A DNA stretch of 64,000 nucleotides from Alentia gelatinosa (lineage: Eukaryota; Annelida; Polychaeta; Phyllodocida; Polynoidae), in contig OX465579.1 of the NCBI GenBank assembly GCA_950022655.1, positions 133,332,118 to 133,396,117 of the forward strand, read 5' to 3'. Of this stretch, positions 13,101 through 28,200 are shown in pieces. The notes beneath the pieces are model-generated. The model worked only from the letters and a program-made list of their open reading frames with translations. It was not told the origin of the DNA and did not search any database. Both the position numbers and the translations under genes were made by a program. Every line of letters begins with the position of its first letter. Position 1 is the first letter of the stretch.

Positions 13101-15143
13101 CCACAGTTACAGTCACATTTTATGGTCCTAGTCTTCAATGTTTCCCTCTCACCAATTTTGAGTGGGAGGAGCTTGCGCAGTGACCTCTTTCAGTGGGGGG
13201 GGGGGGGGGGGGGGGGGGCTGACCTACTGACCTACTTCAGTGAGAGAGGCTGACCTACTGACCTACTTCAGTGGGAGGAGCTGACCTACTGACCTCTGTG
13301 GAGCGGTTGGCCCGTGCCGAGTACTCCTTCTCGATCTCTGTGAGACGTCCGTTGGTCTTCTCCAGCATCTCCTCCATAGCGGCGCTGTGCGCTTTCTCCT
13401 GCTCCAGGCGCTGCTGTTCCAACTCGGACCGCAGACGGGCCAGCTACCAAGGACACGAGGAAATTAGGAGTGGGTGAAAGAGAACGTTGACAGCTGTGAT
13501 TCAATCTATCATAGACAAAGGGAGGGTTGTGGGGATAGGGGCGGTATGGAGTATTGGGTGTTGTAGAGATAGAGGCTCTATGGAGTACTGAATGGAACCA
13601 TAACCCAGTGCACATGCAATATTACTACATCTATTCTATTTTCCACTGCGAGAAAATACCCCGATAAGCGGTAGTGACATGGCAACTGGCGGTCATGAAA
13701 AAAGTAATACAGCATCGTCAAGGCGGACATATTGTTGCTATAGAACATTGTGCTGCGTTAAGTCGAAGAGGAGTCTTACCTCTTCATCGTGCTCTCGCTG
13801 CTTTTTCTGCTCTTCCTCCTCACGCAGAAGGCCCAGCTCGAGCAGCTGTTGACGCCGCAGTTGGTTGGCCTGCACCAACTGTTCACGGAGGTCCTGCGCC
13901 TACAAACACGTTAACAATATAAATCATCTAATAGGCACAAGTACAGTTTGCAACCATCTGACATACATTACTCACCGTATGCCTTAAATACCAAAAATGT
14001 TTCACATCAAAGAGGGAGATACACAAATGACAACAATTTTGTAGGCTAAGATAAGAAAAGCTCAGTTTTTTTTCGTATGGTCTATATGGTTGAGGACGTA
14101 TTTTTTTATCGGGACAAGATTCGTTAATCCCTGGGTTCTGTGAAGGTGAAGGATGTTTTAAGGTTACAATTAAATAGACTGGAAAAGGTTTACGAATATA
14201 GACCCCTTTTATTATTTATAAATAAACGTGAACGTGACCTACTTGCTATGCACGCGCAAACCGAGGGCAAAAGGCATTATTTCCTACCTTTACCCTCCCT
14301 TATCATTATGTATTTTTAAACGTAATTTGGTTGCTCACCATAATAATGGCAATAATCAGCATCTTCAGCAGTGAGTAGGGGTCAGGGGAGGGGCTGGCCC
14401 ATGTAAAGGCAGGGGGCAGTCAGCGGTGGTCACAGAATGCACTGGGATCACTGAGTGGTGTCCAGGGTGGGGTGTATGCAGCTCGTACAGTGGCAGGCAG
14501 GGGCAGGGGCAGGGGCAAGGTGCACTCAGGAGGGGTCACCAGAGGTGCCTGCCATACTCCAACTGTGTGTGCATGATGGTGGGGATGGTTTTACTTTGCT
14601 AGGCTATATTCTTTCAATGAACAAGCTTATGATATCTTACATTCAATATAGCGTGAGTCTGTTCCCCAGGCCTATTGTATTCTCATAAAATCAAAACAGT
14701 AAATATTGCATAAACTGTACTCGCATTGTGCTATTGACAGTGTCTTCTGGCCTTGCTGTGCACGCGCATCGCCGTTAATTTATGTGTGACGTCACGTGAA
14801 AGGGGTCTATAGAACCTCTGTTATGGAATTCAATTTTATAGAACAACTGTCTTTTAATTCAACAAGTCATGGGATATACATGCCTCTTTCTATATCTACC
14901 GACTCCTTATAGGAACTACACATTAAAGAACTAAATATGTACAGCATGACATCTGAAGCAATCAGACATTCCTGACTTTCTGACAAACGATCATTACATA
15001 AGCAGATCATGAAATAGATTTGTACAACATTTACACTATTGTGTTATATACGGAAACAGGGTTACAGTGGCCGTACGTGATAAATACGCAGTAAAATTGA
15101 CGATCGGATGAACCGATGCCGAAGGTTATACTACCACAGGTAT

Positions 15144-15226
<83 letters not shown>

Positions 15227-18200
15227 GTTAAATGAAGTATTTTTTATATACACGGTCTTTTATAAATATGCATAAACAATACAGTTCAGATAGAAACACA
15301 ATGTTATTATTTACTGAAGAGGAATGTTATATTAGTCATTATAATATATTACAATGAAAATGGGGAAATTAGTAAGATGGATGTCTTACGGGTATGATAA
15401 ATAAAGGCAAGAAATACTCTTAATCTAAGTGTACCTGACTTTCCAATTCAGTAATTTGCTTTGATGCCTGTTCGCTCTTTTCCTTTGCTCGCTTTTCGCA
15501 CTCTTTGATTTGTGACGTGAGACCAGACTTCAGTGAAACCCTTTCTTGTTCGGCTTTGACATACAATGTCTCCTTTTGCTCGTGGAAGTCACGCAGCATT
15601 TCGGCACGCTCTTGTTCAAAACTTATTTTGAGTTCAGAAAGCTGTTGAGGAGAGCAAATGGGGTGAAGGTCACACGGGGTGGGAAGTCACACAGGGTCAA
15701 GGTCATATTACACACATCTTGGTGAATTCAGTGGATTTGCCTTTCAGATAGATGTGGAGTGGGGATATTCATTCAGGGTAAGTAAAGCAATGGTGTTTAG
15801 GATTATTGGATAGAAATAGCCTGGGAGGTACTTTACAAGAGATTACTAAATAAATCGTAGATGAGCTGCCAAAGTAATGCGTACTAGAAGCAATACAGAA
15901 GAAGGCCGAAGGAAAAGCCATGGATGAGAATTAATCAATCCTGTGTCATATATAACTACAAGTAACAGAAGAAGTGAAGATTACTCTCACTGTTACATAT
16001 ATGGTAGAAGATATATATGTAAATTGATAAGTCACGTTAAGGTGGTTGGCAATGTGGTTAGGAGGTTAAACGTCACCTGTTGCTCGTGCGTCTGGCGCTC
16101 TGCCTCCTGCTCCTTGTGGAACTCGCGGGCCTGTTTTTCACGGAGCTGTTTGGAGCGGCTCAAGTCATTTTCCACCTTCTCCATCTGCGGAGAGTGAGGA
16201 TTTACAACTCATTGAACTAGTCTGCTACGGCTCACACCTATAAACTATTACCTTATTTCATTCCTGATGCGCTGGAGACAATGTTACTTCTAGTAAAATT
16301 GCAAAGTGCTAAAATCATAACCAGTCATGACGCACTTTATAACGATATACGATATCGCCTGCATAACTATTCTATAACTGCAACCATTTCCCTTTCATAT
16401 ATTAATCAGGTATATGGTCAGATTGGTGCTTTTATTCTCAAAATCGGCAAGAAGCGAAAAAGTTATGGGCATTTCTGGATCTGTCACAATGGAATCGCAA
16501 CCTTAGCATAGCCACTTTCGAATGAAAACAAGACACTATACTACTTAGCCACCATACTAAGCCACACGACACTATGCTACGAAAATTGGACATTACGCCC
16601 ACAGTTTCTAGAGATCTCACGGTAATAACCTAGTACACAGAGCTATGTTTTTTCGGGGTTTTTTTTCGATCAGAAAACTTTTAAAAGGGTATTTATGGTT
16701 TACCTGGGAGATTGGCATTAGCTAATTTGGTATTTTTAGTCTATGAATCTATGAAAATAAGACATCTGGGGGTTTTAGCAAAAGCTTTACTCAATGAAGT
16801 GTAGAGTCCACGGTTTACTACGTGAAAAACGTAATAGTTTGTCGATGAAACGCAGTGTTCAGAAACCCTTTTGAACCCCCTTTTTCAACATCGATGGTCC
16901 TATCATCTAGTTTTCAAATCTGCCACAACGGCTCTATATCTTCTAATATATTAATGGTGTAAGGTACTTGTAATTACAAAGGAGTTTGAAAACCCATTCA
17001 ATATTCCATTTAGTTCCGAATAATCTTTTTTTAACTAAAATATCTAAAACATTTCCTTTGTCATCTTAATGGTTTTGAAAGAAATAGCAATGCCTCTGGC
17101 TTCAGCTTTGTTCTACTAGAATCCATAATGAATTACAGGCTATTAATATCACTATGGTATCTGTTTTAAAGGAAAATTACTTAAGTGGAATTTTTTCCGC
17201 TGATCAAGAAAACTGTTATCTTAATGATTAATCACAGACTCAAGCTGAATTTACAGATCATGACGATAGAATATTGCATACTTTCGTTAATTGTTTTAAA
17301 ATTAATATCGTTTTAGTTAAAGCCAGAAAGGCGAAGTAAATTACAAGAGTCTTTATAAACACTGGAGGTTGCAATCACGCTATGAGATCGAGACGCATCC
17401 ATAGAGCATCATACATAGAACAAACTACCAAGGGCCGTTTGTCTTAGTATATTGAATCAAATTTCTACATGGGGAAAGAATAGTTAGTGTTTTTAGATAT
17501 AAAATAGCATACTATGCAATAAACAAAGGAATGTCATAACATGTTCATCACGCATTTTTTTTCAAATAAAATTACTGCACGATTGGTTAATGGATTCAAA
17601 TATTTGACACTTTGGATAATGCATTAACATCTGCAATAGCAGCCAAGAAAATGTTCATGGTTATATTGATGTAACAAGTTTTAAAAATGATTTTTTTTAT
17701 TTTTTATGTTTCTCTTTTCTCGGAAAGAACAATTGTGCTGAATTCACCTAGACAAGTTAAGTAGCTTACTTGTTGTTTCATGCCTTCATACATTTTCGTA
17801 GAATTTCTTTCAACCTGAGTCTTGAACTCTAAAAGTGCTTGTTCTGACTGCTGGACCGTGTTCTTCTGTTGTTCGATTGCTCGACGCAACTCTTCGTCTT
17901 TGTCCCTGTCACAAAGAAGATAAATCGAATAAGTCTAACGAAATTACATAATTAGTAAATCAACAAAAAGAATGTCCTGGTTGTCGATGGAAATGATTCT
18001 CATCAAAATAAGATGTAATAAAAGATTATGCTAAAAAATCTGCTTGTCTTTTGTAATTTATCTTCTTAAATATTTAACGTTCAAACCATGTCATATACAA
18101 TGTGCATGCGTGTATGTATCGAAACGCTACCATTTTCTTACAGCTGATAAGATAAGATAAGAGGTCTCCAGGTAGCCAGCTTTGTATTGTTTTATTCTAC

Positions 18201-21200
18201 TAAAGTGTCCTGTACCTTAGCGATTGCTCGAGTTTGTGTACAGTCTTTTGAGATGATTGTTCGATTTGGTCAAGTTCCTTCTGCATCGTACGGATCTGTA
18301 GACACCAATAAATGTATTATATTCAGCATATATGTTCACAACACAAACACAGACTAACTGAATATTGATCTGAATTTAATTTTTTAAAAACAACTCCGAT
18401 CTGTACTAGACCCATACATGTAGATCTAGATATAGACCCAGACTATTAAGAGAAATCTATATGTATGAGTTTATTCTAGATAAATTTGGGTACACACAAA
18501 AGGTTGGGTTTAATCTAACTCAGTCAAGTCTACGATGTCATGCGTAGAGGATGTTGAGCGACAGCATGCAGATTTATACAGGTGGTTCAGGTCTCAATCT
18601 GAGGAATGAGACTTGGTGATACATACTAAATTTGAAAAGATAAGTTTATATAGATATGAAAACAGAGGGACATGTATAACATTTTCAAATACTGCATGTA
18701 ATATTTGATAGATTTTTAATGCATTTCTATGATGAACGAATTCTAAATGAAGAACGTTCGATATTGATGACGAGCAGTATGGAATTTAGCGATTTGTTAT
18801 GAAGTCAGAGTATGAGCAAACATAAATGTGGACAAAGTTCTGTCATTTCTTTGCTTTAAAATTCTCTTTACCTTGCTTTCGTGTAAGTGCTCTAAATGCA
18901 TTTTATCCTGTTGATGCATTTGTTCCATTTCCTGTAGTGATTAGAGAAGTAATAAAACTGTAAGATACACTTTCGAACAGTTTCAATTAAGAGATATAAT
19001 ATTTATTAACTACTCTTTCTATTCAAGTCTATTTTCGTATGTGCTGTCATCAGGGATATCTGTATAAGCTATAGATAGCTTTTGAAAATTGCATTCAATT
19101 TCCAGGCTGATATCTTGTAGATTATATATAAAACTTTGTTTACTCTTTTTTAAGAAACAGAGGAGACGGGCATTGGACCAATGCTAATATATTTATTATT
19201 GTATCTTTGTATTCATCAGAAACTGGGCAGCACTGGCTATTATAAATATTAGATTGTCTTTAGATATTCATTACATAACAAACATTCCCTGAGAAAGACT
19301 TTATTACTAATTTGCTTATCTAACAAATTTTTGTGTTGAACTCGAGTAAAATGAATAGAGTATATAATGATTTACCCGTGTTTGTCGCTGGCGTTGTTGT
19401 TCACTGTTCTCCACGGACTGCTTGAGGTGAGTTATATGTTGTTCTAAGTCTGCTATCGTGTCTGCCGCCTGGAGATACAATATCCATAACTCAATCAGTA
19501 TTCATTCAGATACATTCACTGGCAATATATTCTTTCCATGTATGTAAGATTTTTCTTCGATAACCAATTGATGCGACCCCAAATCAATCTATACAATGTT
19601 AAAACAATATCGGATGTCACACTGAACATTATCTGTCTTTGCTGTACTTCAGTCATACTAATCTCAAATGTTTAGTGCTAGAAAAGGCCGTCCATAAAAA
19701 AAACTTAAATTTTCATTTCGAATCATTTCGAGAGAATCCTGAGTAAAGATGTGCCTGGCTAACCTTGACTGAAGAAATGTCATGCTCCTGTTTGAGGAAC
19801 TCCACGGTGGCTTTGTGCTTATTGGCGATCGTCCTGGACTCCTGTTCATGCTCGGCAAGAACTTGTCTGTGCTCCTTCTCCAGGTCCCCACATCTAAAGA
19901 CACGCTATGAATTATCCTCGGTTCTCACAGATACCAATGAGAATAGTTAGGGGTGACTAATAAGCCATGAGTTCGACGGCATAGTAATTTCACGAGGTGA
20001 AGCCGAGTGAAATCAGGCAGAAACCAAAGAAATGGCATGTTAATCAACTCCAATTAGTTTCAGATTATATCCCACTTCTGAATTCTAACAAGAGCTAAGT
20101 GTGCATTTAAAAGAAATGAAATATTGGCCTTTAAAGCCCAAATTAGCAGATGGACACATTTAAAACTCAATAGACCTATTTACAAGGAGGGGAGAGGCCA
20201 ACAGAAAGTGTTGGGTCTAAAGGTAGTCTAATGGTCAGTCATCCATAAATAGAAAACGGCCTTTTTAGAATCCAGAGTATGTTTATCTACCTGTTGGCGA
20301 TTTCAATTGGCAATCAGCAATGCACTTCATGGATCAGTGCACACAGAAACTTAGCCCTGTCTGCATGCTCCCTGGCCATGTGGGGGACAAACTATATCTA
20401 TGAACACCAATAAAGTAGGTCAAGCCAATATCTGGTGGTAAATGATATTGCAAATGATTTTACAAAACAATATCATTTGACTGGGTCTTGACTGATTCCT
20501 ATGACAAAGTTATGAACCATTCTGACTTTTGTTTGTGTGTAAATAGGCTGAATAAACCATTCTCTCATACACCTGCTTCCTCCCCCCCTCCCATTATCAG
20601 ATTTAGAAAAAAAATACATGAATAGCACATAAAATATACATTTCACCTAAGTAATGACACTTCCATGCAAGTAAGCGACTGTCAGTGCCACTTATGGTGA
20701 TGGGAAATGTTGTACTATACACCTATGCACTGAAATACTCCAAATACCAACCTAAGCTGTCCAATTGGTATTTGAGACGTACCACCATACTGTGCCGGTA
20801 TGGCACCATACCACCACACTTTGAACATTCAATAGTCTCCACCAGATGTTGTGGTATGCATTGCGCTAAATACCTCTGCTTGGAGAGTTATGATGACGCA
20901 TGCGCGTGGTGCGTAGCATAAAACAACATCCGCACTACCAGCACAGTTTGATTTCGGCTTCGACATTGACTTTTTTTTGTAAGTTATTAAATAATTACGA
21001 ATATTTAGAGGTGTATAGTACAAGTGAAACTTGTTAACCTAATTGGGACAGGTCCTCGTACCTTGTGTCTTTCGCTAAATCTACCACATGAGCTCTACGA
21101 GCTCATGCGGTAGATTTAGCGAAAGAAACGCAGTACGAGGACCCGTCCCAATTAGGTTAACTAGTTTCCCTAAAATACTAATTCTCAATATAAATCAATA

Positions 21201-24200
21201 TTGATTAAAGATCTGTTTGAGTATGCCCATTTCATCCCAAATTCCCCCTTTTAACAAATACTGGAATATCTCTGTAAATATAGAACCTACCTAGAAAAGT
21301 CCACTTCCCAGCACCTACTGGTTTTCATTCTCTCTCAAATGAGGCATATTATATCATGATTAAACCAGTTTTACAGGTAGAAATATGTCCATAAATGAGT
21401 TCTTAGAAATGGACCTGTGATTCAAAAAGCCCCCCCCCCCCCCCCAGCCATCTATAAAGTATGTACACCAAATGTCTGAGGAATTGGAGCCCAACCACCT
21501 TCTTGGCTAAGCTTTACTGGAGTGAACATCCGAATATATCTAAATCACCTGATCAATTGACATTACCATTTAGTCTAAGAGACTAAATTGACAGTTCTGT
21601 ATTATCTCAGTTGTGCCCTTATCACGTAAATACAGAACGGCTTTACGAGTTTGGTGAGAGTTTATCAACGTAATGATGCCTTTAGTTTCGCTCTTGACCA
21701 AGAGTATATATCATCATTTGGAATTAAAAGAATGTAAAATCTCGTTTTCAAGAAAAGTGTCTATCTCGTAGTATAATCAAAAATAGCATTGTTATTCTAC
21801 TCTGCCTGGTTTAATACAGACATCAATTAACAACTGAATGAGTACACATATGAACGGCTGATGTGAGTGTATGCTGTTGCTGCAGATCGCGCCCTTACTT
21901 GGCCTGCAGCTCGCGGCACTGACTCTGCAGTTTCTCCACCTCTGTCTGTAGGCGAGTGTTGTCCTGCTCCAGGCGTGCCCGCAGCTGTGCCATGGCCTCG
22001 GCCTCCCCGGTCATCTGCTGAACGCGCGCCTCCAGCTCCACAATCACCTGACCCTGTCACACATCAACACGTTAGTTAAACTGGGAGCAAATGGTATGTT
22101 TATCATTTATTAATGAGCGTGATTTGTTGGTTGGTTGGTGTGATTTAACGTCTAGTTTCATAACCATTACAGGTTCTTTTCTCAAGGTTCTTTACACCAC
22201 AAGGGCAGTGATCGAATCTATGTAATGCATTTAGGTAGAAATCTCACCCCTACACATTTACCGAGGTTAGGGATCATTCAGTCCCCACACCACATGGACA
22301 TGTCATGAGAACGATTGGCCTTTGATATAGCAGTAAATCTACCACTACTGGGAATGAAGGAAAAGAGTGGCTGCAGTGGGACTCAAACCCACAAAGTCCT
22401 ACAACCTTGGGATTAGAAGTCCAGTGCCTTAACCACGGAGCTAACTCCCCATCTCCAAATGAGCGTGGAATTATGAAAAATAGTATTCGTATTTATCCTA
22501 CCCCGTCTATGCTTTTGTATTTCTAAAAGATAAATATTGAGTCAACGACCAACAGAACTCTTTTCATAATAGCTGACATGCTGCTCTCTGATTTGTCAAT
22601 ATTGTTATTACTCTAGTGGCATAAAAAACACTTTATGTCACGGCCTGCCACATAAAATTTCCCTATGTTAAGTCTATGGCGGGTTTTTTTATTAGGGGTA
22701 GGATAAATAACAATCTTATTCAGTCTATGGGTCATTTTCTGGAACCCACTTGCACCCAGTCAACTTGCCATTTATACACCTGCCTTTCTTGGATCCAAAT
22801 ATATCAAACACCAGTGGGGCCAATGAGTTATTTTGGTCTCTAGATATTGCTCATGGTCGGCCGGACAAAACGTTTGAAAGCTGCCAAGCCCGCTAGACTT
22901 AGTTTTAAGTATCAAAACCCTGAGTGCTGAAAGATGCTTACCGTGGCTTGTGTTTGCTGTGCATACTCCTCCTCCATACGGACGAGTCGTGAGTTGGTGT
23001 CCTCCAGTAGCTCCTGAATGTTACGTGTGTGCTGCTTCTGCAGCTCAAACTTCTCCTGCTCAAAGTCGGCCGTAGCGTCGTGCAACTGTGCAGTGTAACC
23101 AAAACTTCCATTCACTAATACTGTTACAGAGTTCAACTTACATGACGAGGAAAACAAGCCCAGTTTCCCACGTCATATTAATGATTATAGTCAAATTGGG
23201 AAGAAAGTCGTAACAAGATCAAGTGACAACTTCTATGTTCTGCTTATTTCCTACATATTTGATCAGGTGGACTATAACCTATGTTACGCCCTAATCATGT
23301 CATATGCCTGCAGTCGTGTTCAAGCTAGTACGTCATCGATAGATGTTAGAATTTACAGACTAGAATTGGTAAAGTTTTTACTTCCCGGGCTCTTAATCTC
23401 GTTGCTGGCTGAATATCCTTCCTTTTGGATTATGCGATTAAATAATTTAAATACTTTTTATATCGACGGAAGCTTAATCAAGTATTTCCCGATTCGATTA
23501 AAAGTAGATGGCACTATATTACCCTCGAGTTCTGGGTGCGGCTATCTTGCTGAAGCAACTGTTATGAGGCTAAATATTAGGCCAACTTGTACGTTTATCT
23601 CTACTATCATTTAACGTGTGAAGTACTTTCTCAGGCCTTTCCCTTGACGATATGTAATTCCTCTTGCAGTTTCAGATCAGATAAATACGGCAATGCCATT
23701 GTTTACACTATGAACTTGATGTAATCATATAATAAAAAACGGCAATTTTTTAAATAGATAAGTTAAGTCATGTTTGGGTACTACAAACAGCCTTATTTTA
23801 ACCTTTATATCTGCACATTACACATTACAAAGTTAAGTCTTTTAAAAACCATTTTCCCCGTTGACAGCTACTTAAATATGGGTTGTTGCCACCAGAAAGA
23901 TGGCAGACTATCCAGTTGTCAGGGGTATGAGCATGTCTCCGGTAACTGGAGTTTCTGACCTGACCAGTGAATAGCTTAAGCAATTTGACCTAAATTAGAA
24001 TTGCGCCCTATACACCAGGTGACTTCCAGTCAGTCTACTTGACACTTAATCTTGGAAGTTCCAGATGAAACCCCTGAACATACCTCAACCGTGCAAGATC
24101 TAACATTCCACTTAACTAGCAATAAAAATATAGTAAATAGACCTGGAGCGAACTAATTACCTTCCTCTCAAACTCGTTCTGTGTGGATTTTGTTGAGTGT

Positions 24201-25276
24201 TCGGCCATTTTCCGGAGCTCCTCGATCTGTTCATCTTTGGTGTCCAGTACCTTGGTCGATTCACGTTGTAGGAGACCGGCTGTTAGCGCCATGACAAGGA
24301 AATGGATCAACGAGAGTTTTGATTAATGAAGCTGGAGAACTCCAGTATAAACACTGTGTGAATTATGGACAATGTTTCAACCTCTGGAGGCCTTCATCCT
24401 GATCAGGTGTGGATCTCAATTCATTTTTTTGGCTTGAGTGTTTGTTTATTCCGGAAATCTAGTAGTGTACATATAGTTCTATTTATTTGATTAGTTGTCA
24501 ATGGATATAGATATAAATTACTGAAAAAGACACACATTATGTAATACTAGTATATATGTAGAAATCATAATCATAAGCGAGATAGTTTGTGAGAAAGATT
24601 TTAATAAGGTAGCATCTTACAATTCAAGAAAAATCTTTTGGCAATTTTTATATGGAAACTAAAAAATGAGTAAGGCATGATTTTACTCCCACCTTTCTTT
24701 TCCAGTTTATTGATTGTTTCCTCGAGTTCTTTTGCTTTGTTCCTGTAATGTATCTTCAACTCTTCTATCTCCGTGTTTTTTCGGTCAAGAATCTACAACA
24801 GGGACAAATTTTAAATATTACACTCATTCTTTCTAAATTTACCTCCATGCCGAGGATTTTCTAGGAGTGAATATCTACTCGGAGTCAATCTATTGACAGG
24901 TAATGGCCAAAATATGAAAAAGGAAATAAATGTACCGTAAGGTCAAATAATCTTTATGATAACATCGAAAACACATCGAAATGTAACAAGTATTTCAACT
25001 ATCCGTATGAACGCCATACATTTGGATAAGTAAGAATTGGATGCATACTACTTCCAGGATGTGTGACCCTATTCTTTCAGATTCAGTAAATCTGTATATA
25101 TATACTTTAACTTTAATGCCTGAATATGAGTATTTCTTTTCAAATAGAAATCCTTGTTCCTAAATTAGATTTTATGTATTTGCCTTTACCTTTTGTACAG
25201 TGGCATCGTGTTTCTGTTGCATTTTAAGTTTTTCTTCTTGGAACTTTGCTTCTACCATCTTACTCCTCATATCCAA
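7121..25276 (-). CDS. CEP112: CEP112 exons 10-26: long coiled coil
   Basis: Seventeen exons encode about residues 295-937, almost wholly heptad-patterned Glu/Lys/Gln/Leu-rich coiled coil with few prolines. Anchors in order include EAKFQEEKLKMQQKH, NIQELLEDTN, ELEARVQQMTGEAE, FLKQEHD, LEFKTQVERNS, MEKVENDLSRSKQLREKQ, LLELGLLREEEE, IEKEYSARA and LEEEKHKLKQQH. Several exons hold whole codons (87, 144, 93, 60, 108, 207, 120, 150 and 90 nt), so exon skipping would often keep frame. The last exon seen (7210-7121) ends EYEEK followed by a good GTAGG donor, so the protein continues to the left. No convincing terminal exon was found between 1 and 7120. Confidence 0.93.
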
Positions 25277-28200
25277 CTGAAAATAAAGATATGTAACATA
25301 AGTAATATGGGGTTAGTGAAAATATGATTATATAAAGAATATCTTGAATGAAGCTAATGGTTGATTATTTACGATCAATTGAGTATGGTGATAAAGTATT
25401 CTCGTTGGATGTGGCTAATGACTAGTTGGACAGCTAAAATAGGATGTTAAAGTATCTATCTTAAATTTCCATTTGGCTTGGAAAAGAACAGCAGTGAGTT
25501 GAAATGTAGTGTAAATCAAGAGTATAGTGCGTTTGAACAAGAGTGTGTTAATGCTTAAAATTAAGTACTCAAACCAGTACTTATATAGAACGACCTGACC
25601 ACGCTGTACATGCTACAAAACGAGATGGGGAATGATTGATGTTATTTACGGAACTCGGCCTGGGGCCTCGTTCCGTGAAAAACATCAATTCCCATCGAGT
25701 TTTGTAGCATGTACAAGCATGTTGGGTCGTTCTCTATTTATTATATACCCAAAATTAATCAAATCTTACCATATATTGGCATAGAAGACATGTCAGAATG
25801 AAAGTCTCTAAACTGCTGATGTTTCAACGTGTGAAGTGTAACAGTGTACCGCACAGGGTTCAGTATACAATTTGTACTGCATAGGGAGCAGCAGTGCGTA
25901 CTTATCAAATATGCTGCATGGGTACATAATAAAAACTCTTTTGTGTTTAAATTATAGAAAATCAGTGTTAGAGATTTAAATTCCACATTAGCATGATGAA
26001 AAATTATCAAATAGATACTTTACATTCAGTATTGACTAGATGTGATTGGTTAATTAGTAGAGAAAAAAAACAGTGGGTGAAGGGTGACATAAGGTAGCAG
26101 CAAGAACGGCCTAACATAAGATCATATCTAGAGATACAAAATGAGGGCAACATACCAGTTCATCTCGTGCATACACTGGGAAAACAATGACAAGAAGGTC
26201 GTACCCCCAACCCGGGATAAATCACTGGTTTAAAACCCCTCCTATATTCTATTCATTCCGGAATAACAATACAGAATGAGAGACCTGACGTCATCACCAT
26301 ATTGTTGAATTCCAATCCCCAACAAAACAAAAAGAACAACACGCTAGTGGGTACCTGGGACCTGTTAAATATTTTAGGCTAGTACATGAAGACCCTTTAC
26401 GCCAAAAAGACCCACGGACGATGTGAGTCAACTATATTCAACACTTAAGGACGGCCAGGACTGTCTAAGGGAACAAGCTTGAATATCATTAACCCTTTAA
26501 GGGCGAATGATGACTTGAGGCATCATCCAGCCCAGGGCGAATGATGCCTCAAGGCATCATCCGGCCCAGGGCGAATGATGCCTGGAGGCATCATTTCTCA
26601 AAAATATACAAATTAGTTTTTAACAAGGAAATAATGGAGCAATATTAATCAAATTTTCACAGAATGTAGGTCTAACATCATAGATAGTATTTGTATTCAG
26701 AAACAATTAAATATTTAAGATTATATATTAATTGTATCACGTGATTAAACACTCAAAGTATTGGTTTTAACGACTACGTGCTCGTCCCCTAGCGGTACAA
26801 AGTGCCACCAGCACCCGTCCTTTAGGGGGTACCTTGGCCGCAGGCAGCCGTCCTTAAAGGGTTAAACAATCATCATTGTACAATACAAAGTCTCCCTGTA
26901 CCCTGTACTTCCGTATATATCAGTTATTCACCTCTCCCTTCCATCCTTGCCTTCCTTGTTAGTATTATTAGTGATTAGTAAAGATGTTGGGTGCCTACCT
27001 CACGCTCTTGAATCCTTACCATAGAGTCATCACGAAATGAGGGCCCTGTGAAACACAGAGTGTACTTCATCATCATTAAAGAAAAGCTGGACAGACATCA
27101 ATTTGTGCATGTAAATCTGTTTGTGTGTGTCTGTGTTGGGGGGTATTGATAATCACATTCAAAAGTACATAGTAAAGGGGAATTCTCAATATCGAAACAG
27201 CAATAATGATATTCTTTTACCCTACAAGTTTGGGCACTTCAGTGAGGAGGCCTGGTGTGAAAACACATTTTTGTTTATAATGATTTTATTGCTTTCGACT
27301 TTTACAATCGATCTTCCAGGCAATAAGATGGTACAACACAACATAAACAGTCACTCATACGGATATGCATGAGCGTAATGATATTTACAATGAGTTTTAG
27401 ATATGTATTTATTTCGTATGACTGGGACAAACTGCATGAACTCCAATGTCGCATTTCTCCTACTCCGTAGGTTGATCATAGGAGCCCAGTTCGTCGCTTC
27501 TACAACTCCTTGTTACCTTCCTACCTTACCTCAAACCATCGTGCATTTATGGTATACAGTAGCCGATACGCTTGCATTAAATATCCCCTTCATATCTTTA
27601 TATACACTGTCGTAGATACATTTTCATACTTTGCTTAACCCTAGTTCCTAATACCTTATATTATACCGCTAGCTTCCTTTCCCAAAGCCTCGTGCCTTGT
27701 GGTCTATGGCAGCACATTCCTCTGGTACACCAACAGTTCTTATATGATCCATCATCATCAAATTAGTTTAAAAAGAGAGCTAGCTAGAAGAAATTTAATT
27801 GTACTTTCTTTTCCTTTATGGAGCTGAAACACATCCTCGTTACGGAATGTGTATCATTCCAGTTCTCCATTACAAATTATTTTTTTCAATTACAAATAAA
27901 ACGCGTATATCTGTATTCCAAACAGTGTTACAGTAATCTTTGTGATCCATTTATTTTGTGATTTTAGAACCAGACTAGAAATGTAATATGACAAATTTCA
28001 ATGGAAATCTGTCTATAGCCAATAGCAAAGACATTCTTACAACCTCAAGTATTACCTGACAAATTTCCAAATTCCCTAAACTTTCTGTGATTTCCCCCTG
28101 ACGTATGGCAACCCTGCATATGATGATACGTCTTGACTTGCTTCTAATCTATATGCCTACATATTTCAGCTTCAGTGAGATTTGGGTCTTACCTGATGTA

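Noticed and set aside
18146..18160. GATAAGATAAGATAAG as a GATA-factor regulatory cluster
   Set aside because: A three-unit simple repeat is likely by chance in this AT-rich sequence; no other support.
22371..22450. Possible functional tRNA-Arg gene
   Set aside because: Acceptor and anticodon stems do not pair properly, and the segment is the head of a SINE with its own target-site duplication.
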